Assembly: GCA_033002965.1 (NCBI GenBank)
Contig: JAURVB010010314.1
Coordinates: 20,043-84,042 of the forward strand
Length of the DNA stretch: 64,000 nt
DNA from: Piper betle
Lineage: Eukaryota; Streptophyta; Magnoliopsida; Piperales; Piperaceae
Direction of reading: 5' to 3'
Part shown: positions 47,149 to 58,672 of the stretch, piece by piece
Layout: each line of letters begins with the position of its first letter
Numbering within the stretch: the stretch's first letter is position 1
The notes under the pieces: model-generated
What the model saw: the letters and a program-made list of their open reading frames with translations, nothing else
Databases searched by the model: none
What the model was told of the DNA's origin: nothing
Program-made: the position numbers and the translations under genes

Positions 47149-50100
47149 TTATGCTACAAAAAGGCTAGGATATTTTCTGGCCATTTCCTGTTCAGTCTCC
47201 CATGTCGCTTCTTCTGATCCCTGATTTCTCCATAATACCTTTACCAAAGGGATTTCCTTGCTACGGAGTGTCTTTGTTTCCCTTGCCAAGATTCGAATCG
47301 GTTTTTCCTCGTAGGTTAAATCCGATTGTAGCTCTAAATCTGCAAAATTTGTGATAATGTGATTCTCATCTCGTACATATTTCTTTAGCATTGACACATG
47401 AAAGACATTGTGTACACCATCAAGGCTTGGTGGTAATGCTAATCTATATGCACAACTTCCGATTCGATCCAAAATTGGAAATGGTCCTATGAATCTTGGC
47501 TTCAACTTCCCTGATGTTCTAAATCTGATCACTCCCTTTTTAGGTGAGGTCTTAAGGTAGACGAACTCCCCAACTTGGAATTCTAAGTCCTTCCTTCGAG
47601 TATCAGCATAACTTTTCTGCCGATCCTGAGCTGCCTTAAGCCTTTGCTGGATGAGTTGCACCTTTTCAGCTGCTTCTCTCACCATTTCTGGCCCGACTAT
47701 AACCATCTCTGTAGATTCCAACCAGCATGATGGAGATCGACAAGGCCTACCGTATAAGGCTTCAAACGGTGCCATTCCTATACTGGCTTGGTAAGAGTTA
47801 TTATAGGTGAATTCAGCCAAGGCTAAGTGTTTCTCCCAATCTCCTCCCCAATCGAGGATGCAAGCTCTCAACAAATCCTCCAAGGTTTGATTGGTCCTCT
47901 CACTTTGACCATCACTTTGGGGGTGATATGCTGTACTTAACTTGATTTGGGTCCCCATAGCTTTTTGGAAAACTTCCCAAAAATGTGACGTGAATAGGGG
48001 ATCTCTGTCAGAGACTATCTCCTTCGGAATTCCATGCAGCCTGACAATGTTATTTATGTACAGTTCTGCTAAGTATTCCGCAGTCCTTGTTGATTTTGTG
48101 GGGATAAAATGAGCTGCCTTAGTCAAACGGTCCACAACTACCCATATAGAGTCATGTCTCTTCAAAGTCCTTGGGAGTTTAGTAATAAAATCACATGTGA
48201 CACGCTCCCATTTCCAGGTAGGTATCTCTAAAGGTTGTAATAATCCACCGGGTAGTTGATGTTGGGCTTTGATCAATTGGCACGTCTGACACTTGGAAAC
48301 AAAATCCACCACATCCCTCTTCATTCCAACCCACCAGTAGGTTCGTTTCAAGTCCTGGTACATCTTTGTAACACCAGGGTGTATTGAGAACCTTGAACGA
48401 TGAGCTTCTTCCAGAATATCTCGTTTTAATGCATCATTGTTGGGTACACACAACCTCCCTCTAAATCTGATTACACTGTTGGAATCTGCTACAATGTTGG
48501 GAGTTTTGTCCAACATTTCATTCAGCTTCTCATCTTCCATTTGTGTTAGCTTAACTCGGTCCACCAATTCATTGGAGATAACCAGGTTCGCCAGTATTCC
48601 TGTCATTTGTTCCACCGGGTTAATAGCTACCACCTCAGCTGACATAGCCCAAAGTCTAGCTAGTTGTTGACCCTTGTCCATCTTGCCCTTCCGACTCAAC
48701 GCGTCGGCCACAACGTTCGCTTTTCCCGGGTGGTATAAAATTTGGAAATCATAGTCCTTCAAGTATTCTATCCACCGTCTCTGTCGAAGGTTAAGGTCAT
48801 TCTGGGTGAAGATATACTTCAAACTTTGATGGTCGGTGAAAACTTCGAACTGGGCCCCATACAAGTAGTGCCTCCAAATCTTTAGGGCAAAAACTACTGC
48901 TGCCAGTTCCAAGTCATGGGTCGCATAATTTTGCTCGTGAATCTTCAATTGGCGAGATGCGTAAGCCACCACCTTACCATCTTGCATAAGGACGCATCCT
49001 AAACCCAACCGAGACGCATCACTGAAGACTACGAATCCTTCATTACCATTTGGCAGGGTCAAGACTGGTGCAGTTGTTAGACTCTTCTTTAGAGACTGGA
49101 AACTCTCCTCACACTTACTACTCCATTCAAACCTAACCCCCTTCCTTGTAAGTTTGGTCATCGGCGATGCTACTAAGGAAAAGTCTTTAATGAATTTCCT
49201 ATAGTAACCCGCCAAACCGAGGAAGCTTCTGATATCAGTGACTGACTTAGGTTGTGGCCAATCAATGACTGCTTTCACTTTTGACGGATCCACTGCAACT
49301 CCCGCCTTTGAGACAACATGTCCGAGGAAATTCACCTCCTTCAACCAGAAGTCACACTTTGATAATTTGGCGAACAGTTGATTCTCTCTCAATACTTGAA
49401 GAGCAATGGACAAGTGTTTCCCATGGTCCTCCTCATTATTTGAATAGACCAGAATGTCGTCCACAAACACAATAATAAACTTATCCAAGTATTCGTGGAA
49501 CACTGTGTTCATAAGTGACATAAAGGCCGCTGGTGCATTTGTCAGACCAAAAGGCATAACCAGAAACTCATAATGTCCATAGCGAGTTCGGAAAGCCGTT
49601 TTCTGTATGTCAGATTCCTTCACCCGTAGTTGATGGTATCCGGACCGCAAGTCTATTTTTGAGAATATTCCGGCTGTTTTCAACTGATCAAATAAATCAT
49701 CAATCCTCGGTAAGGGGTACCGATTCTTGACTGTCATTTGATTGAGCTGACGATAGTCAATACACAATCGAAGTGAGCCATCCTTCTTCTTTACAAAAAG
49801 AACAGGGGCTCCCCAGGGTGAAGTACTTGGTCGTATGAAGCCTGCCTGCAACAGCTCTTCTAATTGACTCTTTAACTCCTTGAGTTCCGCTGGAGCCATG
49901 CGGTATGGTGCTTTAGAAATTGGTGATACTCCCGGTGCTAGGTCAATGACAAACTCCACTGCCCGCTTAGGAGGTAACCCTGGAAGTTCACCTGGAAATA
50001 CGTCCGGAAATTCTGCTACCACCGGAATCATTGACAACTCTTTGGGTTTGGACTCAGGCTCCTCTAGAGTTGCCGAAAAAGCTTTACAACCCTCACCAAA

Positions 50101-51785
50101 CCACTCAGTTGCCTCACTAACCGACACAATACAAGAGGATGGATCATTCCATGACCCTTGGAAAATGACCCCCATCTCACAATTACAAGGTTTAGTCAAT
50201 ACTCTCCTCCCTTTACAGTCGAGAAAAGCCTGGTGTGCAGACAACCAGTCCATTCCCAACAGTACATCAAATCCTATTATCCCATAGACAATGAAATTCC
50301 ACACATAGGGTTTCCCTTGTATATCCAAGGATAGGTTAGTCACTCCTAACGTTGTGACCTCCCCTTCTCCCGTTGCGGTGGTGACCCTATAAGTCTTAGG
50401 TAATGTAGACGTTTGGAGTCCTAAACTCTTAACTAATCGGGATGATAGGAACGAATGCGTACACCCTGAGTCAAATAAAACATCCACACTAACACTTTGA
50501 ATCAGGATTTTACCTCGAACTGTGTGGTCCTCATTCTCAGCGTCCTCGACTTCGACTGCAAAGAGTTTCGCCTTCCCTTTGTCCACTTGTTTTGCAGGTG
50601 CTGGGTAGCGATTAGGAGCTGGTGTCTTCTCCTTTTCAGGTTGCTCCTGTTGTTGCTTCAGGGGCTGACGACACTCGTTTTGCAAGTGTCCCGTCCTTCC
50701 ACAATTGTAGCACCTACGGGGCTCCCTGCATAACCCTGAATGCATCTTGTTGCAATTTTTACATAGTCGATACGGAATCTCCTGAAACTTCCTTTTGCGG
50801 TTCCCATCGACATTCCGTTGATAGTTCTGCTGCTGGTGTTCTTCAGACCTGTTTTTGCTACTACCCTGGTTGGCGTTCTTATGTTGCATAGTAGCCTTCC
50901 CTTGTTTCTGTGCACGGACATAGTCGTACACCAACTCATGAGTAGTGGCTGCTTCAATCACTTCGGTTATAGTGCCTCTTGGCGCCGTAGCTACCCTACT
51001 CCTCAATTCTGGCTTTAACCCCCAGAAAAATTTGTCTGCTCTGGCCCGGGCAGTTGCCAGACTTCCAGATGCAAATCTCTCCAGTTGCAAGAAATTTTGG
51101 CATACTCTCGGACTGAATCATCCTTCTGAGTTAGAGTGGCAAATTCCAGTGCTTTCTTCTGGACAACAGACTCAGGAAAATATTGTCCATTAAAAGCTGT
51201 TACAAATTCCGCCCAAGGAATGGACGAAATCTCCCGTTGATAGAACACAGTCTTCTCCATGGACTTCCACCAATAGGATGCTTCCTCCTGAAGCATGCAT
51301 GTCGCCAACCTCACTTGATGGCGATGAGGCACAGAGAGAGCTCTAAATGCTTTTTCAGTAATGTCCAACCAGCTCTCTGCCTTCATTGGATCAGTCCCTC
51401 CAATGAATACCTCAGCTCCGTTCTTCCGGAATTTCTCTACAGTGTATCGATCACTGTCATCCCCATTTGGCAGTACCACTTGTTGGACTACCGGTGGCAC
51501 CGGGTTTGGAAGTTCTCCTTGCTCGCCCGGGTCAGCTATTCCTACCCGCTCTTGGGCGCTCCCCTGATCCCCATTTGGGACGTTACTAGGACCCGCAGCC
51601 GAATTTGGAGCTCCATTCCCCATTACCAATCCCGGTAACCTCTGAACCATGTTCTGAACAACAGAAGTGGTATTTTCTGAAGCCTGCGCTAGTCCCTGTA
51701 TGGCCGTCAAAATTTGGCCTAACACACTCTCAAGGTTTGTGTCTGACTGCGCAGCTTGGCTCGACTTCCTTCGGGTGCCTGCCAT
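47149..51785 (-). pseudogene. Tekay/Del chromovirus gag-pol of element A (one frameshift)
   Basis: A single gag-pol frame of about 1,545 codons, broken once: a G present in copy B is missing at about 51100, after gag residues REYA. Gag starts MAGTRRKSSQ at 51785. In the long frame 47149-51090 (1313 residues) I see: a CCHC zinc knuckle (C127, C130, H135, C140); protease DSG at 207-209; RT with the [10 protein letters not shown] stretch, FGLTNAP (514-520) and VDD at 543-545; RNase H with D691, E728, D753 and D796; integrase zinc finger H897, H904, C934, C937; integrase core D967, D1028, E1064 (35 residues between the last two); a GPF motif (1202-1204); and a chromodomain tail (about 1256-1313, EEATWE). 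These are all the enzymes needed for copying and integration. The chromodomain places it in the chromoviruses, Tekay/Del lineage. No other stop was found. Confidence 0.93.
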
Positions 51786-51950
51786 CTAAAATTTATTCCG
51801 TTATGGTTCATTAATTTTTTTTCAATGATTACTTAGGTTTATTAGGGAGTCCACTAATTCCCTAATGACATACCCTATTGGAGAAAAATAAAATATTAGA
51901 CTCTTCAACAAGGTACTTGAGTCATAAGATGTGAGCTTTTGGGAAACCTG

Positions 51951-51962
51951 GCTCTGATACCA
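51951..51962 (-). promoter_or_regulatory. tRNA-Met primer-binding site, element A
   Basis: Minus strand TGGTATCAGAGC, two bases from the 5' LTR end. Confidence 0.9.
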
Positions 51963-51964
51963 CC

Positions 51965-53492
51965 TGTAACGACCCGCCATTTTTCACGATATTGTGGGCC
52001 TAACTGGCTAGTTGTTACTCAAAAGTAAGTAATTATGTCAAACATTTTTTTATAAATAATAACATACATAAACATCCCACAGTCTTGGACCGTTTCCCAG
52101 CAGCCACACTTATTTCTCAATTTAAAAGAAAAGGAGTCCTCATATTTATTTTGCTCCATACTCTGGATGTCAATCACCTAATCTTGTATCTGCACACCTG
52201 CGGAGGCAATTCCGCATTAGTGATTACAACACTAAGTAGTATAATAGATAAAACAAAACAAGTACATTCCACTATTTCCTTATGTTTATTTTAATATGCG
52301 GTGGAGCGATTCCGCTATACTCCAAAACAATGCGGAGGAGGTGTCCGCTGTGATCCGCACACCCCGGCCGTAGCCTTTTTATGGGGAGGCTACCACTACC
52401 GTCTCCAGTGCCAGTGCCTCGCACACCCCGGCCGTAGCCTTTTTGTGGGGTAGCTATCACTGCACTCGGGTGATTGCTATGCCCCGTTTGTGGGGAAGCT
52501 CTCACTACCAATTCTAGTGCCAGTGCCTCGCACACCCCGGCCGTAGCCTTTTTATGGGGAGGCTATCACTGCACTCCAGTGCCAATGCCTTGCACACCCC
52601 GGCCGTAGCCTTTTTGTGGAGCGGCTATCACTGCACTCAGGTGATCGCTATGCCCCGTTTGTGGGGAAGCTCTCACTGCCAACTCTAGTGCCAGTGCCTC
52701 ACTCACCCCGGCCGTAGCCTTTTTATGGGGCGGCTATCACTACTCCAAAACAATATCGATGCATTACATGATTCACACACATAACACGACCCAGTGTCGG
52801 ACTGAGTCAATTCATTAACCCCGGTTGCACTTCGTGCATGGTGGTCGAATCTGGGCTCAGGCCGACCTAGGCTACCAACAAGGAAAATACGATGTTCTAC
52901 CTATTATACGTACCTGATTTGTGATTACGTCTGACTGTGATCCGTGAACCCTAATACAGTAATGGGGAGGTCGCCTGGGACGGAGATGAGGGATGAAATA
53001 CTCACACAGTAATGGGGAGGTCGCCTGGGACGGAGATGAGGGATGAAATACTCCCTCCTCCTGCATATATATACACTTCAACCATTCCCTCCATTAAATT
53101 CTCATACCCCATCATCCATTGGTATTTCCTAGGTTCAATGACCCCTTCATTAAATTCTCACACCCCATCATCCATTGGTATTTCCTAGGTTCAACGACCC
53201 CTTCATTAAATTCTCACACCCCATCATCCATTGGTATTTCCTAGGTTCAACGACCCTTCTCCTTTTATAAAGAATAAATGACGGCTAGGGTTTGTGGAAG
53301 CACCCTTTCATCATAATTCCTTTAACCGGGTAATTGGGTAATTAACACGGTTCACTTAACCTTTTCACTCAACCTCTTAAATGGTATGGTTCACTTAATT
53401 AATGTGTTCGACTCGACTGATTCAACTTGAATCGTCCGATTAGAAATTACTTTTCAATTTAACTGGGTAATTCATACTTAACCAGCTAATGA
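51965..53492 (-). mobile_element. 5' LTR of element A (1528 bp, outer end missing)
   Basis: Nearly identical to the 3' LTR at 45389-47083, including the 48-bp duplication (about 52960-53055) and the CCATCATCCATTGG triplication (about 53090-53265). It lacks the outer 25 bp or so: after CCAGCTAATGA it passes into sequence of element B. The minisatellite has five units (52340-52745) against seven in the 3' LTR. Close similarity of the two LTRs implies recent insertion. Confidence 0.9.
52340..52745 (-). repeat. CGGCCGTAGCC minisatellite, 5' LTR of A
   Basis: Five units; two units present in the 3' LTR (one with the GCGATGGAGGAATCGCTG insert) are absent. Confidence 0.9.
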
Positions 53493-55269
53493 TTTTCGGT
53501 TTCAAGTTCACTGGAATCATTCGATTGACCTGGTAGCACTCTGGGTTTGGATCAGACTTTCTAGAGTTGCGGACTCAACCCTCACAAACACTAGTTGCCT
53601 CACTAACCAACACAATGAGGATGGATCATTCCATGACCCTTCGGAAAATGACCCCCATCTCACAATTACAAGGTTTAGTCAACACTCTCCTCCCTTTACA
53701 GTCGAGGAAAGCCTGGTGTGCAGACAACCAGTCCATTCCCAATAGTACATCAAAGCCTATTATCCCATAGACAATGAAATTCCATACATAGGGTTTCCCT
53801 TGTATATCCAAGGATAGGTTAGTCACTCCTAACGTTGTGACTTCCCCGTCTCCCGTTGCAGTAGTGACCCTATAAGTCTTAGGTAATGTAGACATTTGGA
53901 GTCCCAAACTCTTAACTAATCGGGATGATAGGAATGAATGTGTACACCCCGAATCAAATAAAACATCCACACTAACACTTTGAATCAGGATTTTACCTCG
54001 AACTGTGTGGTCCTCGTTCTCAGCGTCCTCGACGTCGACTGCAAAAAGTTTCGCCTTCCCTTTGTCCACTGGTTTTGCAGGTGCTGGGTAGCGATTAGGA
54101 GCTGGTGTCTTCTCCTTTTCAGGTTGCTCCTGTTGTTGCTTCAAGGGCTGACGACAATCGCTTTGTAAGTGTCCCATCCTTCCGCAATTGTAGCACCGAC
54201 GGGGCTCACTGCATAGCCCTGAATGCATTTTGTTGCAATTTTTACATAGTCGATACGGAATCTCCTGAAACTTCCTTTTCCGGTTCCCATCGACATTCCG
54301 TTGATAGTTCTGCTGCTGGTGTTCTTCAGACCTGTTTTTGCTACTCCCCTGGTTGGCATTCTTATGTTGCATAGTAGCCTTCCCTTGTTTCTGTGCACGG
54401 ACATAGTCGTACACCAACTCATGAGTAGTGGCTGCTTCAATCACTTCAGTTATAGTGCCTCTTGGCGCTGTAGCAACCCTACTCCTCAATTCGGGCTTCA
54501 ACCCCCAGAAAAATTTGTCTGCTCTGGCCCGGGCAGTTGCCAGACTCCCAGGTGCAAATCTCTCCAATTGCAAGAAATTTTGGGCATACTCTCGGACTGA
54601 ATCATCCTTCTGAGTTAGAGTGGCAAATTCCAGTGCTTTCTTCTGGACAACAGACTCAGGAAAATATTGTCCATTGAAAGCTGTTACAAATTCCGCCCAA
54701 GGAATGGACGAAATCTCCCGTTGATGGAACACAGTCTTCTCCATGGACTTCCACCAATATGATGCTTCCTCCTGAAGCATGCATGTCGCCAACCTTACTT
54801 GATGGCGATGAGGCACAGAGAGAGCTCTAAATGCTTTCTCAGTAATGTCCAACCAGCTCTCCGCCTTCATTGGATCAGTCCCTCCAATGAATACCTCAGC
54901 TCCGTTCTTCCGAAATTTTTCTACAGTGTATCGATCACTGTCATCCCCAACTGGCAGTACCACTTGTCGGACTACCGGTGGCACCGGGTTTGGAAGTTCT
55001 CCTCGCTCGCCCGGGTCAGCCATTCCTACCCGCTCTTGGGCGCTCCCCTGATTCCCATTTGGGACGTTACTAGGACCCGCAGCCGAATTTGGAGCTCCAT
55101 TCCCCATTACCAATCCCGGTAACCTCTGCACCATGTTCTGAACCACAGAACTGGTATTTTCTGAAGCCTGCGCTAGTCCCTGTATGGCCGTCAAAATTTG
55201 GCCTAACACACTCTCCATGTTTGTGTCCGACTGCGCAGCTTGACTCGACTTCCTTCGGGTGCCTGCCAT
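53493..55269 (-). pseudogene. Tekay-type gag-protease of element B (pol missing)
   Basis: An open frame of 547 codons (53626-55269) that keeps the gag frame lost in element A. Order: MAGTRRKSSQ start; capsid region (about 105-260) with SYWWKSM near 170; zinc knuckle C359, C362, H367, C372 (CYNCGRMGHLQSDC); protease with DSG at 439-441. Gag forms the particle, and the protease cleaves the polyprotein. An extra base near 53641 shifts the frame after GVIF. Beyond it, similarity to A fades over 53493-53625 and stops at the 5' LTR of A, so RT, RNase H and integrase are gone. The start codon is chosen because A, B and C share it, about 120-180 bp after the primer site. Confidence 0.9.
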
Positions 55270-55391
55270 CTAAAATTTATTCATTATGTTATTATAGAAA
55301 AAAAATTTTTTTCCTAATGTCGGAGAAAGATAGATATTGGACTCTTCAACAAGGTACTTGAGTCATAAGATGTGAGCTTTTGGGAAACTTC

Positions 55392-55403
55392 GCTCTGATA
55401 CCA
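55392..55403 (-). promoter_or_regulatory. tRNA-Met primer-binding site, element B
   Basis: Minus strand TGGTATCAGAGC, two bases from the LTR end at 55406. Confidence 0.9.
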
Positions 55404-55405
55404 CC

Positions 55406-55636
55406 TGTAACGACCCGCCATTTTTCATGATAATATTGTGGGCCTAACTGGCTAGGTGTTACTCAAAATTAAAGCAATTATGTCAAACATTATTAGAAAT
55501 CATAACTTATAATAAAATCCCACAGTCTTGGACCGTTTCCCAGCAGCCACACTTATTCCTCAATTAAATAACAAAAGGAGTCCTCATATTACTTTGCTCC
55601 ATGCTCTAGTTGTCAATCATCTAATCTTGGATCTGC
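55406..55636 (-). mobile_element. 5' LTR of element B, truncated
   Basis: Matches LTR D from its 3' end (TGTAACGACCCGCC) to ATCTTGGATCTGCA, then stops at about 55636. It belongs with the gag-protease of element B through the primer site at 55392-55403. Confidence 0.8.
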
Positions 55637-56279
55637 AGTGGATTGAACAAACCCTGGTCTGGGGATCAGTGAGGAATGCAGTGTCTCGGCATTACCTCAC
55701 TACCCAACACGCAACTATTTGGTCTATACAACACCAGGACCAGGACCAGGCACACATGGTTGAGTTGTTGAGTCAAGTGCAGACATTGATGGCCCCATTG
55801 TAGTATCGAGACAGACATGATAAATATAGTTAGTAGTAACAAATGGTTTGCTACAGCCGAGTATGTAGACAAAGATGAGAACAATGAACAAGGCATGTGG
55901 CAGTCTGTCAGCAGAAGTGGTTGTACAAATGATGGGTGACGTCAGCAATGATAGGATAGTTGGATTGTCGAGCGGCTTGGATAGTATTGGTGGTATAGTC
56001 CCACATATAAATGTATAGTTACCGGCAAGGATGTCGTATGGCGCTTCGAGGGGTAGTGTATACATTGGCACATCAGCAGGTTATTTCCATAGTCAAACAT
56101 TTCTAGCAGACAAGAGATTAACACAAGTAGCTAGTGCATTCAGCAACAATGGACAGATCAGAAGGGATGATGGACAATACCTTCTTTGGTAGACATGTGG
56201 TTAAGATACATGTTGACGGCAATTACCTTGTGGGTAGTGCACTGTAGTGGGAAGGAGGCAAGGAGACGAAGATAGACGC
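55637..56279. other. Unassigned insert between two LTR pieces
   Basis: Sequence unlike any other part of the window. Open frames on both strands (55724-56071 minus, 55528-55803 plus) have no recognisable domain. It separates the truncated LTR of B from an LTR fragment of family G. Confidence 0.3.
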
Positions 56280-56675
56280 TGTAACGACCAGCTATGTTTC
56301 ACGATATTCTAGGCCTTGCTGGACAGGTGTTACTCAAAATTTAACAATACCAACCCTATAACAACTAGTCCTAACCAGACCAGGTGTTATTTTAAAGGTT
56401 GCATGAATAATATGAAAGCAAATAAGTCTAGCATTTCTAACTCAAAAGAACTTATGTCACATTTCCCATATAATGAAATAATTATCCCACAGTCTTGAAC
56501 CATTTCCCATAGCCACATTTATAACAAAAGAAAAGTAAAAATAGAAGTCCGCTTATTATCTGTTCACCACATGAGTGTCTTAGTCTTTAGTTCGAGATAC
56601 TAACCTACGGAGGCAATTCCGCCTTAGTGATTAAACAATAAGCCGTATAATTAAATAAAATAAGTCCATAAATTC
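56280..56675 (-). mobile_element. LTR fragment (family G), minus strand
   Basis: Starts TGTAACGACCAGCTATG (an LTR 3' end on the minus strand) and matches, reversed, 61890-62291, including the complements of GTGGCTATGGGAAA and of the GGAGGCAATTCC/TTAGTGATT block. It is cut by LTR D at 56676. Confidence 0.7.
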
Positions 56676-57057
56676 TGTAACGACCCGTCATTTTTCATGA
56701 TAATATTGTGGGCCTAACTGGCTAGGTGTTACTCAAAATTAAAGCAATTATGTCAAACATTATTAGACATCATAACTTATAATAAAATCCCACAGTCTTG
56801 GACCGTTTCCCAGCAGCCACACTTATTCCTCAATTAAATAACAAAAAGGAGTCCTCATATTACTTTGCTCCATGTTCTAGTTGTCAATCATCTAATCTCG
56901 GATCTGCACACCTGCGGAGGCAATTCCGCGTTAGTGATTACAACACTAAGTAGTATAATAGATAAAACAAAACAAGTACATTCCACCATTTTCATATATT
57001 TATTTTAATATGCGGTGGAGCGATTCCGCTATACTCCAAAACAATGCGGAGGAGGTG

Positions 57058-57600
57058 TCCGCTGTGATCCGCACACCCCGGCCGTAGCCTTTTTATGGGG
57101 AGGCTACCACTACCGTCTCCAGTGCCAGTGCCTCGCACACCCCGGCCGTAGCCTTTTTGTGGGGTAGCTATCACTGCACTCGGGTGATTGCTATGCCCCG
57201 TTTGTGGGGAAGCTCTCACTACCAATTCTAGTGCCAGTGCCTCGCACACCCCGGCCGTAGCCTTTTTATGGGGAGGCTATCACTGCACTCCAGTGCCAAT
57301 GCCTTGCACACCCCGGCCGTAGCCTTTTTGTGGGGCGGCTATCACTGCACTCAGGTGATCGCTATGCCCCGTTTGTGGGGAAGCTCTCACTGCCAACTCT
57401 AGTGCCAGTGCCTCACACACCCCGGCCGTAGGCTTTTTATGGGGCGGCTATCACTGCACTCAGTGCCAGTGCCTCACACACCCCGGCCGTAGCCTTTTTA
57501 TGGGGCGGCAATCACTGCACTCTAGTGCGATGGAGGAATCGCTGTGCCTCACTCACCCCGGCCGTAGCCTTTTTATGGGGCGGCTATCACTACTCCAAAA
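57058..57600 (-). repeat. CGGCCGTAGCC minisatellite, LTR D
   Basis: Seven imperfect units of the same array as in A and C. Confidence 0.9.
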
Positions 57601-58672
57601 CAATATCGATGCATCACAAGATTCACACACATAACACGACCCAGTGTCGGACTGAGTCAATTCTTTAACCCCGGTTGCACTTCGTGCATGGTGGTCGAAT
57701 CTGGGCTCAGGCCGACCTAGGCTACGAACAAGGAAAATACGATGTTCTACCTATTATACGTACCTGACTTGCGGGTTCGTCCGACTGTAATCCGCTAACC
57801 CTAATATGAACGGGGCATAAAATTATACATTAGTATAATTTTACTCAGCGTCGAAAATGCATGCAACTAAATATTTAATATATGCCACATTAATTAATTT
57901 ATTTAATTCGATAAGGTTCAACACTTCTTTATTTAATTAATTATGCTATCGCGTAATTTCTACGCGATTATCTTTTATTGATCCATTATTTTACTTTACG
58001 AATTTATTATAAGAATAATCGTTTTACTTATCAAATATAACTTTTATATGATAAAGGTGAAGTCTCTATTAAATATTCCTCATAACCCTTCAATTTAAGT
58101 TAATTGCTTTTAATCAGCCGATTAATTAATTACCGTTTATCGTGATCGAAATTTATTAATTTCATGTAATAATTTATAAATTTATTATTTTGACCACTTA
58201 ACTCATATTCCTTTAAATTAATTATTTCAATGATTTTAACACGAGTTGGTATTATTATTATGATTTTTAACTCAACCCATATCGAGTCAACCCGAAATTA
58301 CAAAACTGCCATTCTTCTTCTTCTTCTTCTTCCCGTCACCATTCTTCTCTTCACCCAAAACCAGCACCAAGCTCTTCTCTTTCGACCAAAATCTAGATCC
58401 TATCCTTCACCCATTGTCTCCCTTTCCTAGCAACCAAATTAGCAGCAACAATCAAAGGGCGACTGCACCACCACAGCGACGAACCAGCAGCCATGGCGAC
58501 CTCGACCTGCTGCTATGGCGACTCAGACGTGGCCAGCAGCACCGCCCCACGCGTCCCCTTCTTCCCGCACAACAACCCAACGCCCAGAAGAAGAGAAACA
58601 CTACCCTACAGCGTGGTATATGCAACTGGTCGTGACACAAACGCCATGGTGCTGTTGCTGCAATTCAGCAGG

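Noticed and set aside
49880..50287. Open frame of 135 codons on the plus strand
   Set aside because: It is antisense to the gag-pol frame of element A; its relative 42425-42763 likewise lies opposite pol in element C.
51183..51638. Open frame of 151 codons on the plus strand
   Set aside because: Antisense to gag of element A, with a matching shadow in element B (54799-55122).
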